Source: Acinetobacter kanungonis (lineage in GTDB: Bacteria; Pseudomonadota; Gammaproteobacteria; Pseudomonadales; Moraxellaceae). Taken from it: a stretch of 64,000 bases of DNA. The notes under the pieces were generated by a model. The model did not search any database, was not told the DNA's origin, and worked only from the letters and a program-made list of their open reading frames with translations. The stretch's first letter is position 1; every line of letters begins with the position of its first letter. The position numbers and the translations under genes were made by a program. The stretch spans positions 62,001-126,000 of the forward strand of contig NZ_JAACKC010000004.1 of NCBI RefSeq assembly GCF_009939195.1, written 5' to 3'. This document shows, piece after piece, positions 48,791 to 59,353 of the stretch.

Positions 48791-49243
48791 TTAAGCAAGA
48801 TAAGAAATACTAAAATCCAGCGGATTAATCTGCTCGTTTAACGGTTGATAGGCCTGCGAGAAGGTGGGTGAAATACGTTTTGGCCGACCTGTCGCAATTT
48901 CTACGCATGCCCACTTGGTTTGCCCCATAAATAACACGGCCTGATCGGCTGGACGATAAAACGCATACTGACGAAATAAATACATGCTATTGATATCGCT
49001 TAACCATGTACGCAGAACAATTTGATCTTCCAATAATGCAGCTTTTCGATATTGCACATGATGCTCCACTGCAACCATGGCATGTTTCAACTCTAAATAT
49101 TGCTGGATCCCCAGTCCTAACTGGTCAATATGTGCTGTTGCGACATCTTGCATCCACTGCACATACACCACATTATTGACATGCCCCAAAGCATCGATAT
49201 GCTCAGGTTGAACCGTTAAATCTAAATCAAAAATCGCACTCAT
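48791..49243 (-). CDS. Acyl-CoA thioesterase, YbgC/FcbA-type hotdog protein
   Basis: A 150-residue hotdog-fold enzyme. ALGHVNNVVYVQWMQDVATAH (about residues 18-38) carries the conserved HVNNxxYxxW active-site region with the Asp replaced by an Ala-Leu-Gly-His context (IDALGHVNN). AVEHHVQYRKAALLEDQI follows. It should hydrolyse acyl-CoA thioesters; the substrate is unknown. ATGs at 49264 and 49255 are also in frame; GAG nine bases before 49243 favours it. It stands alone, ahead of the lepA promoter region. Confidence 0.82.
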   Translation of the reverse strand: MSAIFDLDLTVQPEHIDALGHVNNVVYVQWMQDVATAHIDQLGLGIQQYLELKHAMVAVEHHVQYRKAALLEDQIVLRTWLSDINSMYLFRQYAFYRPADQAVLFMGQTKWACVEIATGRPKRISPTFSQAYQPLNEQINPLDFSISYLA

Positions 49244-49335
49244 TAATTCGCTCATCCTTTCCATGGTTTCATTCGAGTTTTAAAAACCATGTTTTTATTT
49301 CCATCAAGTTGTCTGCTGAATTGTATATCAGCCAA

Positions 49336-49374
49336 ATAAAATGCCAGTCTAAACTGAATAGACTGGCATTTTCT
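49336..49374 (-). terminator. Terminator-like inverted repeat after the MucD-like gene
   Basis: AAATGCCAGTCTA / TAGACTGGCATTT, a 13-bp perfect stem with a 7-base loop, between the stop of the protease gene and the next minus-strand gene. T runs are short on both sides. Confidence 0.75.
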
Positions 49375-49403
49375 AGTTCAACACGCTCTTGAAAATCAGA
49401 TCT

Positions 49404-50792
49404 TTAAATACGCATACCGACAATGGCACGCTGTCCTTCACGAATCAGTGACACACGCACCACGGTCTCTTTCTTCAACCCTGAAACGGCTTTTACAAAA
49501 TCGTTCGCATTCTTAATGGTCGTACTATTCAATTGCGTAATAACATCTCCTGGTAAAATACGCGCCTGTGATGCCACGCCACCACGCATCACATCCTGAA
49601 TGAGTACGCCACCCTGAATATTCATCTGTGACAATTCTGTTGGTGTTAAATCACGAATGGCAACGCCAATTTTCGGCCCCGTACTTTCAGACACTTGCTG
49701 AGCTTTAGCTGGTGTATCATCAGGTGCTGTGGTTAAAGTTGCTGAAATATTTCGTGTTTTATCATCTCGCAACACTTCAAGCTGAATGGTTTGATTTGGA
49801 GCTGAACGGTTTAAATAATTGAGTAATTCAGATGTGCGTGAAATCGATGCGCCATTATATTTCAGTACAATATCACCCGACTTTAAGCCTGCTTTGGAAG
49901 CTGGCGAGTTCGCTGTTACATCCGTGATTAAGGCACCTTCAGGTTTTGGCAAATTGTAGGATTCTGCCAAATTACGGTCGATATCCTGCATGGACACCCC
50001 AAGATAAGAGCGAGTCACTTTACCATTCTTTTTCAACTGATCTGCAATATCCATGGCGACATCAATTGGAATAGAGAACGACAAGCCCATATATCCGCCT
50101 GTTCCACTGAAAATGCGCGAATTGACACCCACCACTTCCCCGCGCTGGTTAAATAGTGGACCACCTGAGTTACCCGGGTTTAACGCCACATCGGTTTGAA
50201 TGAATGGTACGGATGTTTCACCCATCATGTTACGCATTTTGGCACTGACAATACCCGCCGAAGCTGAATAGTCAAAGCCGAAAGGTGAACCAATCGCCAA
50301 CACAGGCTCGCCCACTTTCAATTGATCTACATTACCCGTTTTGAGTGACGGAAATTGATCACCTTTGACCTTCAGCAACGCCACATCGGTACGTTCATCG
50401 CTCCCCACAACGGTAGCATCCAGTTCTCGACGGTCATTCAACATAATGGTGACCTTTGAAGCATTCTCTACCACATGATGATTGGTCAACAGATAACCAT
50501 CTTTACTAATAAAGAAAGCACTTCCATAAGCAGTTTTTTCTTGCGGAACCTGTTGCTGTGGAATGATGACCTGATTACCAAAAAAACGCTTCAGGATTTC
50601 AGGGACTTGTTGTTGCATGATTTCTTCTTGGGTCATTTTTTTGACCACATTCACACTCACAACCGCAGGACTGACTTGCTCAACTAAATTTGAAAAATCT
50701 ACGGCAGGTGCGGCTTGTGTTTGTACTGCCGCCATCGTAAATACCGCAGCATACATTCCTTTTTGTAGATAGCCACTATTCATAAAACTCAT
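49404..50792 (-). CDS. mucD: Do-family periplasmic serine protease, MucD/DegP-like
   Basis: A 462-residue periplasmic protease and chaperone. Signal peptide ends at about residue 28 (QTQAA). The trypsin-like domain has the triad His106 (LLTNHHVV), Asp136 (RTDVALLK) and Ser209 (GNSGGPL). Two PDZ domains follow (about 265-355 and 375-460; RSYLGVSMQ and GPKIGVAIRD mark their starts). The neighbour nadB, here divergent, is next to mucD in Pseudomonas too, which supports the MucD name. It presumably handles misfolded envelope proteins. The 220-base divergent region 50793-51013 carries both promoters; no alg/muc genes are near. Confidence 0.93.
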   Translation of the reverse strand: MSFMNSGYLQKGMYAAVFTMAAVQTQAAPAVDFSNLVEQVSPAVVSVNVVKKMTQEEIMQQQVPEILKRFFGNQVIIPQQQVPQEKTAYGSAFFISKDGYLLTNHHVVENASKVTIMLNDRRELDATVVGSDERTDVALLKVKGDQFPSLKTGNVDQLKVGEPVLAIGSPFGFDYSASAGIVSAKMRNMMGETSVPFIQTDVALNPGNSGGPLFNQRGEVVGVNSRIFSGTGGYMGLSFSIPIDVAMDIADQLKKNGKVTRSYLGVSMQDIDRNLAESYNLPKPEGALITDVTANSPASKAGLKSGDIVLKYNGASISRTSELLNYLNRSAPNQTIQLEVLRDDKTRNISATLTTAPDDTPAKAQQVSESTGPKIGVAIRDLTPTELSQMNIQGGVLIQDVMRGGVASQARILPGDVITQLNSTTIKNANDFVKAVSGLKKETVVRVSLIREGQRAIVGMRI

Positions 50793-51013
50793 TCACTCAA
50801 TTATTGTTACGTCTTTGACAAAAAAATTTTTATCATAAAACTTGTTATTCTTGCGTAATAATATGTTCAATTATGTTTTAGCAAAACAAGTACTTATTTT
50901 TAGATAATGTTTGTGCACCTTGATTGCTTTTTCTGATTAAGACTCGACTATTTTACACTTGCCTTTTATCGCAAAAAGCGTTGTCATTACCAAACTTTTT
51001 TTAAAATTAGCTG

Positions 51014-52651
51014 ATGGAAATGTCTAATTTAAGCTCAACGCATCAATTTGATGTGATTATTGTGGGCAGTGGTGGCGCAGGTTTAAGTTTAGCACTGTCA
51101 TTACCTCATCATTTCAACATTGCAGTTTTAGCAAAATCGACCCTGACGGATGCCAGTACTTACTATGCACAAGGTGGGGTTGCCGCTGTTTTGGATGAAA
51201 CGGATTCCATTCAACAGCACATTGATGACACCATGATTGCAGGTGCACAATTATGTGAACTTGATGCAGTCAAACAAACCGTCGAAGGCGGCAAACCTTC
51301 TGTCGATTTCCTACTCAATAACGGCGTACAGTTCACTTTAGATGAACAATCGCAGTTACATTTAACCCGTGAAGGTGGTCATTCGCAGCGTCGTATTATT
51401 CACGCAGCCGATGCCACAGGTCGTGCCATTTCGACCACACTGGTACAACGTGCACAAGAAAAAGACAATATTACGATTTTTGAAAATTTCATTGCGATTG
51501 ATCTGATTACCTCGCAAAAACTTGGTCTAGAAGAAAGCCATAATCGAGCACTCGGTCTGTATGCGCTGGATGAAAAAACCGAACAAGTTCATACCTTTTT
51601 AGCACCGTTTACTGCACTGGCTTGCGGCGGTGCAATGAAGGCTTATCTTTATACCTCAAACCCTGACATTGCTACAGGTGACGGTATTGCCATGGCATAT
51701 CGTGCAGGTTGCCGCGTGGCAAATATGGAATTTAACCAATTCCATCCAACCTGTTTATACCACCCACAAGCTCGCTCTTTCCTGATTACCGAAGCCATGC
51801 GTGGTGAAGGTGCATATTTAAGACTGCCTGATGGCGAACGCTTTATGCTACGTTTTGATGAACGTGCTGAATTAGCACCTCGTGATATTGTCGCACGTGC
51901 AATTGACTATGAAATCAAACGTTTAGGGATACGCCATGTCTGGTTAGACATTACGCATAAGCCAGAAGCTTTTGTGAAAGAACACTTCCCGACTTTATAT
52001 GCACGATTGCTCGAATTAGGCATCGACATTACCAAGGAAATGATTCCAGTAGTCCCTGCCGCACATTACACCTGTGGTGGTGTCGTGGTAGATGAGCATA
52101 GCCAAACCGATATTCAGGGCTTATATGCTGTGGGTGAAACATCCTATACAGGACTGCATGGTGCAAACCGTATGGCGAGTAACTCCCTACTTGAATGTTT
52201 CGTGTATGGCATGAGTGCCGCGGAGCATATCAAATCGCAATATATCGCCGACTACCATTCACCAGCAGTACCAGAATGGGATGATTCTCAGGTCATGAAC
52301 CCTGATGAAGATGTCGTTATTCTGCAAAACTGGGATGAATTACGTCAAACCATGTGGAACTATGTCGGCATTGTTCGCACGACTAAGCGTTTACAACGTG
52401 CACTACACCGTATTGAAATGCTCAAGCGTGAAATTACCGAATACTATGAAGATTACCAAGTCAGCAAAAACCTGATTGAATTGCGTAACCTGGTCTTAGT
52501 CTCGGAAATGATTGTGCGCTGCGCGATGGAACGCAAAGAATCGCGTGGTTTGCATTTCACCTTGGATTATCCAGAATTAGCACCTGAATTACGTAAAACC
52601 GTACTCACACCGCCTAACTTCCAAGTTGAAACACCACTGGTCAATGTTTAA
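51014..52651 (+). CDS. nadB: L-aspartate oxidase
   Basis: A 545-residue FAD enzyme oxidising L-aspartate to iminoaspartate, the first step of NAD synthesis. The FAD-binding motif [12 protein letters not shown] is near residue 17. QGGVAAV near 55 and [12 protein letters not shown] near 240 are typical, as is [25 protein letters not shown] near 350, which holds the active site. The C-terminal helical domain is complete. ATG at 51020 is two codons downstream and also possible. Monocistronic, with a terminator behind. Confidence 0.96.
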   Translation: MEMSNLSSTHQFDVIIVGSGGAGLSLALSLPHHFNIAVLAKSTLTDASTYYAQGGVAAVLDETDSIQQHIDDTMIAGAQLCELDAVKQTVEGGKPSVDFLLNNGVQFTLDEQSQLHLTREGGHSQRRIIHAADATGRAISTTLVQRAQEKDNITIFENFIAIDLITSQKLGLEESHNRALGLYALDEKTEQVHTFLAPFTALACGGAMKAYLYTSNPDIATGDGIAMAYRAGCRVANMEFNQFHPTCLYHPQARSFLITEAMRGEGAYLRLPDGERFMLRFDERAELAPRDIVARAIDYEIKRLGIRHVWLDITHKPEAFVKEHFPTLYARLLELGIDITKEMIPVVPAAHYTCGGVVVDEHSQTDIQGLYAVGETSYTGLHGANRMASNSLLECFVYGMSAAEHIKSQYIADYHSPAVPEWDDSQVMNPDEDVVILQNWDELRQTMWNYVGIVRTTKRLQRALHRIEMLKREITEYYEDYQVSKNLIELRNLVLVSEMIVRCAMERKESRGLHFTLDYPELAPELRKTVLTPPNFQVETPLVNV

Positions 52652-52657
52652 ATCAAA

Positions 52658-52698
52658 ACAACACAGGTACAGTCTTTCATCGACTATACCTGTGTTTT
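52658..52698 (+). terminator. Terminator-like hairpin after nadB
   Basis: AACACAGGTA / TACCTGTGTT with an inner AGTC / GACT pairing and a single mismatch, followed by TTTT. Confidence 0.85.
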
Positions 52699-52741
52699 AA
52701 GTAATTCCATTGAAGATTAAAACAATTAACCCAATGTGTCG

Positions 52742-53173
52742 TTATATGACCGTGCGCTGCGGTGGTACTGAATAAGTTCCTGTGACATGCGCCACGGGTT
52801 CATCTTCATTGACTGAATAAATCCAAACCTCACCCACGATTAAGGCTTTGCCCACTTTCATCAGTTTGCAGACGCCGCGCAAATCTTGTGAAGCTGCGGG
52901 TTTACGCAAAAAATTGATATTCAAATTGGTGGTAACGGTTAGCCCGACAATACCGATCTCGCCCAGTATCGCAATATACAAGGCATAATCTGCAACCGTC
53001 ATCATGGTCGGTCCCGACACCGTCACGCCTGGACGTAAATCACGTTCATCTATGTGATATAGAACCGTTGCTCCGCGATCCATCACGGATTCAATGTCAC
53101 ATTTTTCTAAACTTTGTGGAAAATGTTGCATCAAAAACTGAATAATTTCAGCTTGTTTACTTTGCATATTCAT
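52742..53173 (-). CDS. PaaI-type hotdog thioesterase
   Basis: A 143-residue hotdog-fold protein. RPGVTVSGPTMMTVADYALYIAILGEIG (about residues 42-70) is the active-site region of the PaaI family, with Asp at TVAD where HGG-type members have their acid. NLNINFLRKPA forms the next strand. Probably hydrolyses acyl-CoA; substrate unknown. It is convergent with nadB and separated from tmk by 83 bases. Confidence 0.83.
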   Translation of the reverse strand: MNMQSKQAEIIQFLMQHFPQSLEKCDIESVMDRGATVLYHIDERDLRPGVTVSGPTMMTVADYALYIAILGEIGIVGLTVTTNLNINFLRKPAASQDLRGVCKLMKVGKALIVGEVWIYSVNEDEPVAHVTGTYSVPPQRTVI

Positions 53174-53256
53174 TGCGTATTGTTATCCGTATTCCCTATA
53201 CGATCATCACTATAAAAGATTATGGAATGATCGACACTAGGAAATTCGATCAACCC

Positions 53257-53856
53257 CTAGACCAAATATGACAAAGCTTGAGCAAAGACTTGTTCTGGCG
53301 TTTGGGTCGCATCTAAACGCTTCATGCGTTCAGGTTGTTGTTCCCATAAGGTTTGATAACCCGCACGAACTTTTTCAAAGAAACTGACTTTTTCTTGCTC
53401 AAAACGATCCAAAGCACCACGTTCACGGGCACGCGCCATACCTGTTTCAATTGGAGCATCCAGCCAAAACGTAATATTGGGCATATGAGAAACAAAATGG
53501 TCGTTTAATAAGTTTAATTTGCTCTGATCTAAGCCACGACCTGAACATTGATAAGCAAAACTGGCATCGGTAAAACGGTCACATAACACTGTTTTACCTG
53601 CCTCTAAAGCAGGCACGATCACTTGCTGTAAATGCTGTGCACGAGCTGCATATATCAACAAGAGTTCAGTGTCATTCGACATCAATTCATCATGATTCAC
53701 GGCAAGCAGTAGACTGCGAATTTGCTCAGCCATTGGCGTTCCACCTGGCTCACGCGTTAGCACGACATCTTTGCCTTGCTGTTGAAAATGCTCATGAATT
53801 TTACGAATCAGAGTGGTTTTCCCGACACCTTCCGTGCCTTCAAAACTAATAAACAT
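53257..53856 (-). CDS. tmk: Thymidylate kinase
   Basis: A 199-residue kinase making dTDP from dTMP. P-loop EGTEGVGKTT is at 5-14 and the DR(Y/F) motif CDRFTDASFAYQ near 92. The lid stretch ARARERGALDRFEQE around 140 has arginines in the E. coli-type arrangement. It begins 3 bases after the mltG stop and is the last gene of pabC-mltG-tmk. Confidence 0.97.
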   Translation of the reverse strand: MFISFEGTEGVGKTTLIRKIHEHFQQQGKDVVLTREPGGTPMAEQIRSLLLAVNHDELMSNDTELLLIYAARAQHLQQVIVPALEAGKTVLCDRFTDASFAYQCSGRGLDQSKLNLLNDHFVSHMPNITFWLDAPIETGMARARERGALDRFEQEKVSFFEKVRAGYQTLWEQQPERMKRLDATQTPEQVFAQALSYLV

Positions 53857-53859
53857 GTC

Positions 53860-54924
53860 TCACTCCTGCTTCGACTTTAAAACGTTTAAATACTCTTTGA
53901 CCGCGCGATTGTGTTGTTCCAGTGTCGCGCTAAATTTATGTCCACCATTGCCCGTTGCAACAAAATAAATATTGTCAGCATTGTCGGGATGCATCGCGGC
54001 TTCAATGGCCTTTTTACTTGGTAATGCGATTGGTGTTGGCGGCAAGCCACTCATAGTGTAGGTGTTATATGCGGTCGGTGTTCTTAAATCCTGACGAGTA
54101 ATATTGCCCTGATAACGATCTCCCATCCCGTAAATGACAGTCGGATCAGTTTGTAATCGCATTCCTTTTTGCAAGCGACGCACAAACACTCCAGACACCT
54201 GTTCTAACTCATTGTCCAGACTGGTTTCTTTTTCAACAATAGACGCCATAATCAGCGCTTCATATTTATCTTTATACGGTAAATTTGGGGCGCGTTTTTC
54301 CCATGCCTGATCTAGATTCTTCATTTGGCGACGGTACAAATCGGTTAAAATCTTCTTGTCCGACTCGCCTTTGTTAAAGAAATAGGTATCAGGCGCAAAT
54401 AGCCCTTCAGGATGCGAATATGGAATATTGAGCGCCTGTAACATCTCCGCTTGCGGTAAATTCGAAATTTCCTTGGTCACCATCGAATTTTGTTTTAACT
54501 GTTCAATCAGTTGCTTAAAGGTCGTGCCCTCAATCACCAAGACCCGATTCATCTGTGCATTTTCAGCGTTAGAAACCAATTCCAATACCTGACGTACACT
54601 CATGCCCTGATGAATTTCATACACGCCCGCTTTTAAGCTGTCATGAATCATCACTTTTTGATAGAGCTTTAAAATGATTGGAAAATGAATCTTACTTTCT
54701 TTCGACCAACGATCAATCAAGCCTGAATAACTATCGCCCTGCCCAATCGCCAACAGCTGCTTTTTCCCTTCCACAGGATAAGCCTTAAACAAGCTTGACC
54801 AAAGTACTGTGACGACAACCACAAGGAATAGCCCAATAAAAATTCCCCATTTTTTTGCGGAGAATTTTGAAGTCGACGTGCTTTTCTTTGCAGGCTTTTT
54901 TTTCGGTTTTGGTTTACTGCTCAT
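53860..54924 (-). CDS. mltG: Endolytic murein transglycosylase MltG
   Basis: A 354-residue inner-membrane enzyme that cuts nascent glycan strands and so ends peptidoglycan chains. A very basic cytoplasmic N-terminus (KPKPKKKPAKK) precedes a membrane helix (about 26-43). A LysM-like subdomain lies before the catalytic YceG domain with HPEGLFAPDTYFF (171-183) and the catalytic EKET motif (231-234). It sits between pabC and tmk, as in E. coli. Confidence 0.95.
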   Translation of the reverse strand: MSSKPKPKKKPAKKSTSTSKFSAKKWGIFIGLFLVVVVTVLWSSLFKAYPVEGKKQLLAIGQGDSYSGLIDRWSKESKIHFPIILKLYQKVMIHDSLKAGVYEIHQGMSVRQVLELVSNAENAQMNRVLVIEGTTFKQLIEQLKQNSMVTKEISNLPQAEMLQALNIPYSHPEGLFAPDTYFFNKGESDKKILTDLYRRQMKNLDQAWEKRAPNLPYKDKYEALIMASIVEKETSLDNELEQVSGVFVRRLQKGMRLQTDPTVIYGMGDRYQGNITRQDLRTPTAYNTYTMSGLPPTPIALPSKKAIEAAMHPDNADNIYFVATGNGGHKFSATLEQHNRAVKEYLNVLKSKQE

Positions 54925-54931
54925 AATAAAA

Positions 54932-55744
54932 TTAGGCTATCTGATTAAATTTTAAGGTATTAAAAAGTTCAATACAGGGTTCAACCATTAAAGTTTGCTG
55001 ATCCAACTCTGTGGCAATTTTCATAGGTTGCAAGGCATTACAGAAAAACAGACTCTGGATATTTGGAATCTCTATGGCATCGACCAAACGCTGCTCACAT
55101 TGAATCCCCTGCTGCTGCATACGACCAAGAATCTCAGCACGCATGACACCATGCACGCCATTATAACGAAGTTCAGGCGTAATCCATGTGTCATTTATGC
55201 GAAAGAAGCAATTACTGCTTACACCTTCTACAACTAAACCCTGAACATCCAGCACCAAGGCTTCTAACCAGCCACGTTGATCGGCTTCCTGTTTTAGCAA
55301 GACCTGCTCTATGCGGTTTAAACTTTTGATGCCAACCAAGTTTGGCATACTCAAGCCCATTACCGACTGTAAGACACCTGATTGAATTTTTTCATAATGG
55401 AAACGCTCAACCGTTTTAGGATAATAAAACACCCATAAATCGGCTGGATGATTCGGCAAGCTATAACCACGTTGCCCTTCACCACGACTGATAATCACCT
55501 TCAACGTGCCATTTAGATCAGAGCATTGCTGCTGCATTAATGCCAATGTAGTTGCAATAACATCCCAATCAACATCCAGCGATAAACGTTCACAAGCCAG
55601 CTTTAAACGCCTGTAATGCAAGGCTTCCAGCTCAATTTTACTCTCGACAATGCGTGCCGTGGTAAAGCAACCATCACCATAGTGAAAAGCTCGATCAAGC
55701 AAAGCAATGTCTTTGACTTCTTGCGTATTTTTAAAACAGAGCAT
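54932..55744 (-). CDS. pabC: Aminodeoxychorismate lyase
   Basis: A 270-residue PLP fold-type IV enzyme releasing pyruvate from 4-amino-4-deoxychorismate to give p-aminobenzoate for folate. Features are ALLDRAFHYGDGCFTTARI at the start, the PLP lysine in GIKSLNRIEQVLLKQEA (about residue 140) and EGVSSNCFFRIN near 175. Its position before mltG and tmk matches E. coli pabC. Confidence 0.92.
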   Translation of the reverse strand: MLCFKNTQEVKDIALLDRAFHYGDGCFTTARIVESKIELEALHYRRLKLACERLSLDVDWDVIATTLALMQQQCSDLNGTLKVIISRGEGQRGYSLPNHPADLWVFYYPKTVERFHYEKIQSGVLQSVMGLSMPNLVGIKSLNRIEQVLLKQEADQRGWLEALVLDVQGLVVEGVSSNCFFRINDTWITPELRYNGVHGVMRAEILGRMQQQGIQCEQRLVDAIEIPNIQSLFFCNALQPMKIATELDQQTLMVEPCIELFNTLKFNQIA

Positions 55745-55905
55745 GATTGAACGGTCCTTTTGATCCTGCCGTAGTGTAGGCAGTCTAGTTTAAATTTTAT
55801 TGCTTTTTTATTCATATAAAATTCGTTTTTTATTATTTTTTTTGCAAAAAACTCAGCGTTATTCTTGCCTCATAGCACAAACACACAGAATTACTGAGGC
55901 AACAC

Positions 55906-56916
55906 ATGCGCTTTTCTAGCTTAAAACTTGGGGTGATCGCTGCACTGATTTCCATCACTTCCGTGAATGCATCGGCACGAGATTTCTTAAACGTTTCTTA
56001 TGATCCTACTCGCGAACTCTACGATGATGTCAACAAACAGTTTGGCAAATACTGGCAGAGCCGTACTGGTCAACAGGTCAATTTCAAACAATCTCACGGG
56101 GGTTCAGGCAAACAAGCCCGTGCTGTGATTGATGGACTTGAAGCCGATGTCGTGACTTTAGCACTGGCTGCCGATATTGACGTGATTGCAGAGAAAGCTA
56201 AATTGCTGCCAACAGACTGGCAGAAAAAACTGCCTCAAAACTCCACCCCTTATACCTCGACCATCGTCTTTTTAGTCCGTAAAGGCAATCCTAAAGGCAT
56301 TAAAGATTGGGGGGACTTGGTCAAACCCAATGTGGGCATTATTACCCCAAACCCGAAAACCTCGGGTGGTGCACGCTGGAATTATCTAGCCGCTTGGGCT
56401 TGGGCAAAACACCAACCCAATGGCAATGATGCCAAAGCACAAGAATTTGTCCGCCAAATTTATAAAAACACCAAAGTGCTGGATTCAGGCGCTCGCGGTG
56501 CAACCACAACCTTTGCTGAACGTGGCATAGGTGATGTGTTGCTGGCTTGGGAAAATGAAGCTTATCTTGCGGTACGTGAACAACCGGGCAAATTTGAAAT
56601 TGTGACGCCATCTTTATCAATTCTGGCTGAACCACCAGTGGCGATTGTTGAAAAAAATGTGAACAAGCATGGCACGCAATATCTGGCGCAGGGCTATTTA
56701 AACTTTTTGTATTCACCACTTGGACAACAATTGGCAGCCAAACATTTTTATCGTCCACGAAATGCCACAATCTTGGCGCAGTACAAAAATGTATTTAAGC
56801 CTTTAAAACTGGTCACGATTGATCAGGAGTTCGGTGGCTGGGCAAAAGTTCAAAAGCAACACTTTGAAAATGGTGGTGTATTCGATCAGATCGTGAAAGC
56901 CAACAACGCTAAATAA
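55906..56916 (+). CDS. sbp: Periplasmic sulfate-binding protein
   Basis: A 336-residue solute-binding protein for the CysTWA sulfate importer. A signal peptide ends near residue 24 (NASA). Family motifs are [15 protein letters not shown] near residue 29, [16 protein letters not shown] near 64 and [19 protein letters not shown] near 147, which supply the sulfate-binding main-chain contacts. First gene of sbp-hydrolase-cysT-cysW-cysA-cysB. The upstream 160 bases should contain the CysB-dependent promoter; I cannot assign the site. Confidence 0.94.
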   Translation: MRFSSLKLGVIAALISITSVNASARDFLNVSYDPTRELYDDVNKQFGKYWQSRTGQQVNFKQSHGGSGKQARAVIDGLEADVVTLALAADIDVIAEKAKLLPTDWQKKLPQNSTPYTSTIVFLVRKGNPKGIKDWGDLVKPNVGIITPNPKTSGGARWNYLAAWAWAKHQPNGNDAKAQEFVRQIYKNTKVLDSGARGATTTFAERGIGDVLLAWENEAYLAVREQPGKFEIVTPSLSILAEPPVAIVEKNVNKHGTQYLAQGYLNFLYSPLGQQLAAKHFYRPRNATILAQYKNVFKPLKLVTIDQEFGGWAKVQKQHFENGGVFDQIVKANNAK

Positions 56917-56946
56917 TCGATCATATATTCACGAAGGAGCAACGTC

Positions 56947-57552
56947 ATGATTCATACCGTTATCGTACCGGGTGTAGGTGGTAGTGAAGCACAGCACTGG
57001 CAGTCTTGGTTACAACGTAATCTCATGTCTTGCTCTCGTGTGCATCAGGCTGACTGGAACCAGCCAATCTTGCACGACTGGATTGCACAATTTGTTAAGA
57101 CACTAAAACCGATTCAAAGTGACCTTCAGATTGTGGCGCATAGCTTTGGGTGTTTAACCACTGTAGCAGCATTGGCACTGCATCCTGAACTCACAAAACG
57201 TGTGAAAAATTTGGTTTTGGTGGCACCTGCCAATCCTGCCCGTTTTGGTGAAGCAGGTTTCGCGAGAGACAGCCAACAGGATTATCAAGCATTTTTTCAG
57301 CAACTGAAGATTCAAGTTCCGACCACAATGCTGATCAGTGAAAACGACCCATGGTTAAGCTTTGCAGATGCTCAGCAACTGGCACAGCACTGGAATTTGA
57401 AACCAATCAATTTAGGTCAAGTCGGTCATATCAATGTGGCATCAGGCTTCGGTCCATTTCCTGAAATCTATGACTACCTGATTCCAGAACAGTCTATGTC
57501 TCGAATGCGACTGTCTAATGACTCCCCCCATTTTCTAAACTATGCACTCTAA
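56947..57552 (+). CDS. RBBP9/YdeN-family alpha/beta hydrolase in the sulfate operon
   Basis: A 201-residue serine hydrolase of the RBBP9/YdeN type. It starts MIHTVIVPGVGGSEAQHWQSW. The nucleophile is in VAHSFGCLTTVAA (about Ser68), the acid in SENDPWLSFADAQ (about Asp138), and the histidine in GHINVASGFGPFPE (about His160). No signal peptide, so it acts in the cytoplasm. It lies 30 bases after sbp with a good ribosome site (GAAGGAG) and before cysT, so it is co-transcribed with sulfate uptake genes. The substrate is unknown; a role in using a sulfate ester or organosulfur compound is speculation. Confidence 0.85.
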   Translation: MIHTVIVPGVGGSEAQHWQSWLQRNLMSCSRVHQADWNQPILHDWIAQFVKTLKPIQSDLQIVAHSFGCLTTVAALALHPELTKRVKNLVLVAPANPARFGEAGFARDSQQDYQAFFQQLKIQVPTTMLISENDPWLSFADAQQLAQHWNLKPINLGQVGHINVASGFGPFPEIYDYLIPEQSMSRMRLSNDSPHFLNYAL

Positions 57553-57627
57553 GGTCTGCATAAGTTAATTCACAAATTATTTGGCTGATTTTATTGGATC
57601 AGTCTGCTCAAGTTTTGAGGAATTGTT

Positions 57628-58461
57628 ATGTTGCAGCGATCCCGAGTGCTGCCAGGGTTTGGACTTTCGCTAGGTTTTACCCTCGCTTATTTATCTTTAA
57701 TCGTACTGATTCCACTTTCAGCCGTTTTTATTAAATCTTTAGACATTGGTTGGACAGGTTTATGGGAAATTTTAAGTTCTGAACGGATTTTAAAATCCCT
57801 GCAACTCAGCTTTAGCACGGCGTTATTAGCTGCGTTCATTAATGTGATCTTCGGCTTATTACTCGCATGGTGCTTGGTACGTTACCGTTTTCCGGGGAAA
57901 CGTATTGTCGATGCCTTGGTCGATTTACCGTTTGCCCTACCCACTGCGGTGGCAGGTATCGCCTTAACCTCGCTCTATGCACCAACAGGCTGGGTCGGAC
58001 AATATCTTGATCCTTTAGGCATTCAGGTGGCTTATACCCCGATCGGCATTACCATGGCCCTGATTTTCATTGGCATTCCCTTTGTGGTTCGGACTGTTCA
58101 ACCCGTATTAAGCGATTTAGAAACCGAACTTGAAGAAGCAGCTTCAGCCTTAGGTGCTAATCGTCTACAAATTGTGACCAAAATTATTTTACCAATTTTG
58201 TTCCCTGCCTTACTCACAGGTTTTGCATTGGCCTTTGCACGTGGTGTTGGTGAATATGGATCCGTGATTTTTATTGCAGGCAATCAGCCATTCAAAACCG
58301 AGATTGCGCCACTCATGATCATCTCACGCTTAGAAGAATATGATTATGCAGGTGCAACGACCATTGCCGTGGTGATGCTGCTCATTTCATTCGCACTATT
58401 GTTTTTAATCAACTTATTACAAGCATGGGCAAGCCGTCGTACAGGGAGAACAGCAATATGA
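57628..58461 (+). CDS. cysT: Sulfate ABC transporter permease CysT
   Basis: A 277-residue inner-membrane permease with six helices. The EAA loop is [22 protein letters not shown] (about 168-190), and [12 protein letters not shown] near 208 is typical of CysT (CysU). AGGAATTG precedes the ATG. Its stop overlaps the cysW start (ATGA), so translation is coupled. Confidence 0.95.
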   Translation: MLQRSRVLPGFGLSLGFTLAYLSLIVLIPLSAVFIKSLDIGWTGLWEILSSERILKSLQLSFSTALLAAFINVIFGLLLAWCLVRYRFPGKRIVDALVDLPFALPTAVAGIALTSLYAPTGWVGQYLDPLGIQVAYTPIGITMALIFIGIPFVVRTVQPVLSDLETELEEAASALGANRLQIVTKIILPILFPALLTGFALAFARGVGEYGSVIFIAGNQPFKTEIAPLMIISRLEEYDYAGATTIAVVMLLISFALLFLINLLQAWASRRTGRTAI

Positions 58462-59339
58462 GCTCAGTGACCAATGGCAATGCTTTTGCTGAACGCTTGC
58501 AATCTCGTGATGCCACTCGCGAACCCGTTTGGGTACGCTACACCTTACTCAGCATTGCCTTAATCTTCTTTTTAAGCTGCTTAATGCTGCCTTTAATTCT
58601 GGTTTTTGTTGAAGCACTTAAGCAAGGTGTTGCTGTGTATGTTCAGGCTTTAATCGATCCTGACACCTTATCTGCCGTCAAATTAACCTTACTCACGGCT
58701 GCTATTGCCGTTCCACTGAATGTGGTGTTTGGTGTCGCCGCAGCATGGTCGGTCGCCAAGTTTAATTTCCGTGGCAAATCGATTTTAACCACCTTAATTG
58801 ATCTGCCATTTTCAGTTTCCCCTGTGATTGCAGGTTTAATGCTGGTACTGATTTTTGGTACTCAGGGCTGGATGGGGAGCTGGTTACTAGATCATGACAT
58901 TAAAGTTCTGTATGCCGTACCTGCCATTGTCTTAGCGACCGTGTTTATTACGGTTCCTTTTGTGGCACGTGAACTAATTCCACTGATGGAAGCACAAGGT
59001 ACGGAAGAAGAAGAAGCTGCGATGGTACTTGGCGCTTCAGGTTGGCAAACCTTTTGGAAAGTGACTTTACCCAACATTAAATGGGGTCTGATTTACGGCG
59101 TGATCCTGTGTAATGCGCGAGCGATGGGTGAGTTTGGTGCGGTATCCGTGGTCTCTGGACATATTCGAGGCGAAACCAACACCTTACCGCTGCATGTTGA
59201 AATTCTTTATAACGAGTACACCTTTAGCGCGGCTTTTGCAGTGTCCTCCTTACTGGCTTTACTGGCAATTGTGACCTTAATTTTAAAAACATGGGTCGAG
59301 TATCGTCAGGAAAAACAGAACCATAGTTCAAGTATTTAA
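58458..59339 (+). CDS. cysW: Sulfate ABC transporter permease CysW
   Basis: A 293-residue permease forming the channel with CysT. EAA loop [22 protein letters not shown] and [17 protein letters not shown] identify CysW. The frame is open to 58425, but the ATG at 58458 with AGGGAG upstream and a 4-base overlap with cysT is the likely start. Confidence 0.95.
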   Translation: MSSVTNGNAFAERLQSRDATREPVWVRYTLLSIALIFFLSCLMLPLILVFVEALKQGVAVYVQALIDPDTLSAVKLTLLTAAIAVPLNVVFGVAAAWSVAKFNFRGKSILTTLIDLPFSVSPVIAGLMLVLIFGTQGWMGSWLLDHDIKVLYAVPAIVLATVFITVPFVARELIPLMEAQGTEEEEAAMVLGASGWQTFWKVTLPNIKWGLIYGVILCNARAMGEFGAVSVVSGHIRGETNTLPLHVEILYNEYTFSAAFAVSSLLALLAIVTLILKTWVEYRQEKQNHSSSI

Positions 59340-59353
59340 ATAGGAATGAAGCC

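Noticed and set aside
56342..56770. 142-residue minus-strand open frame
   Set aside because: Antisense to sbp; no independent evidence.
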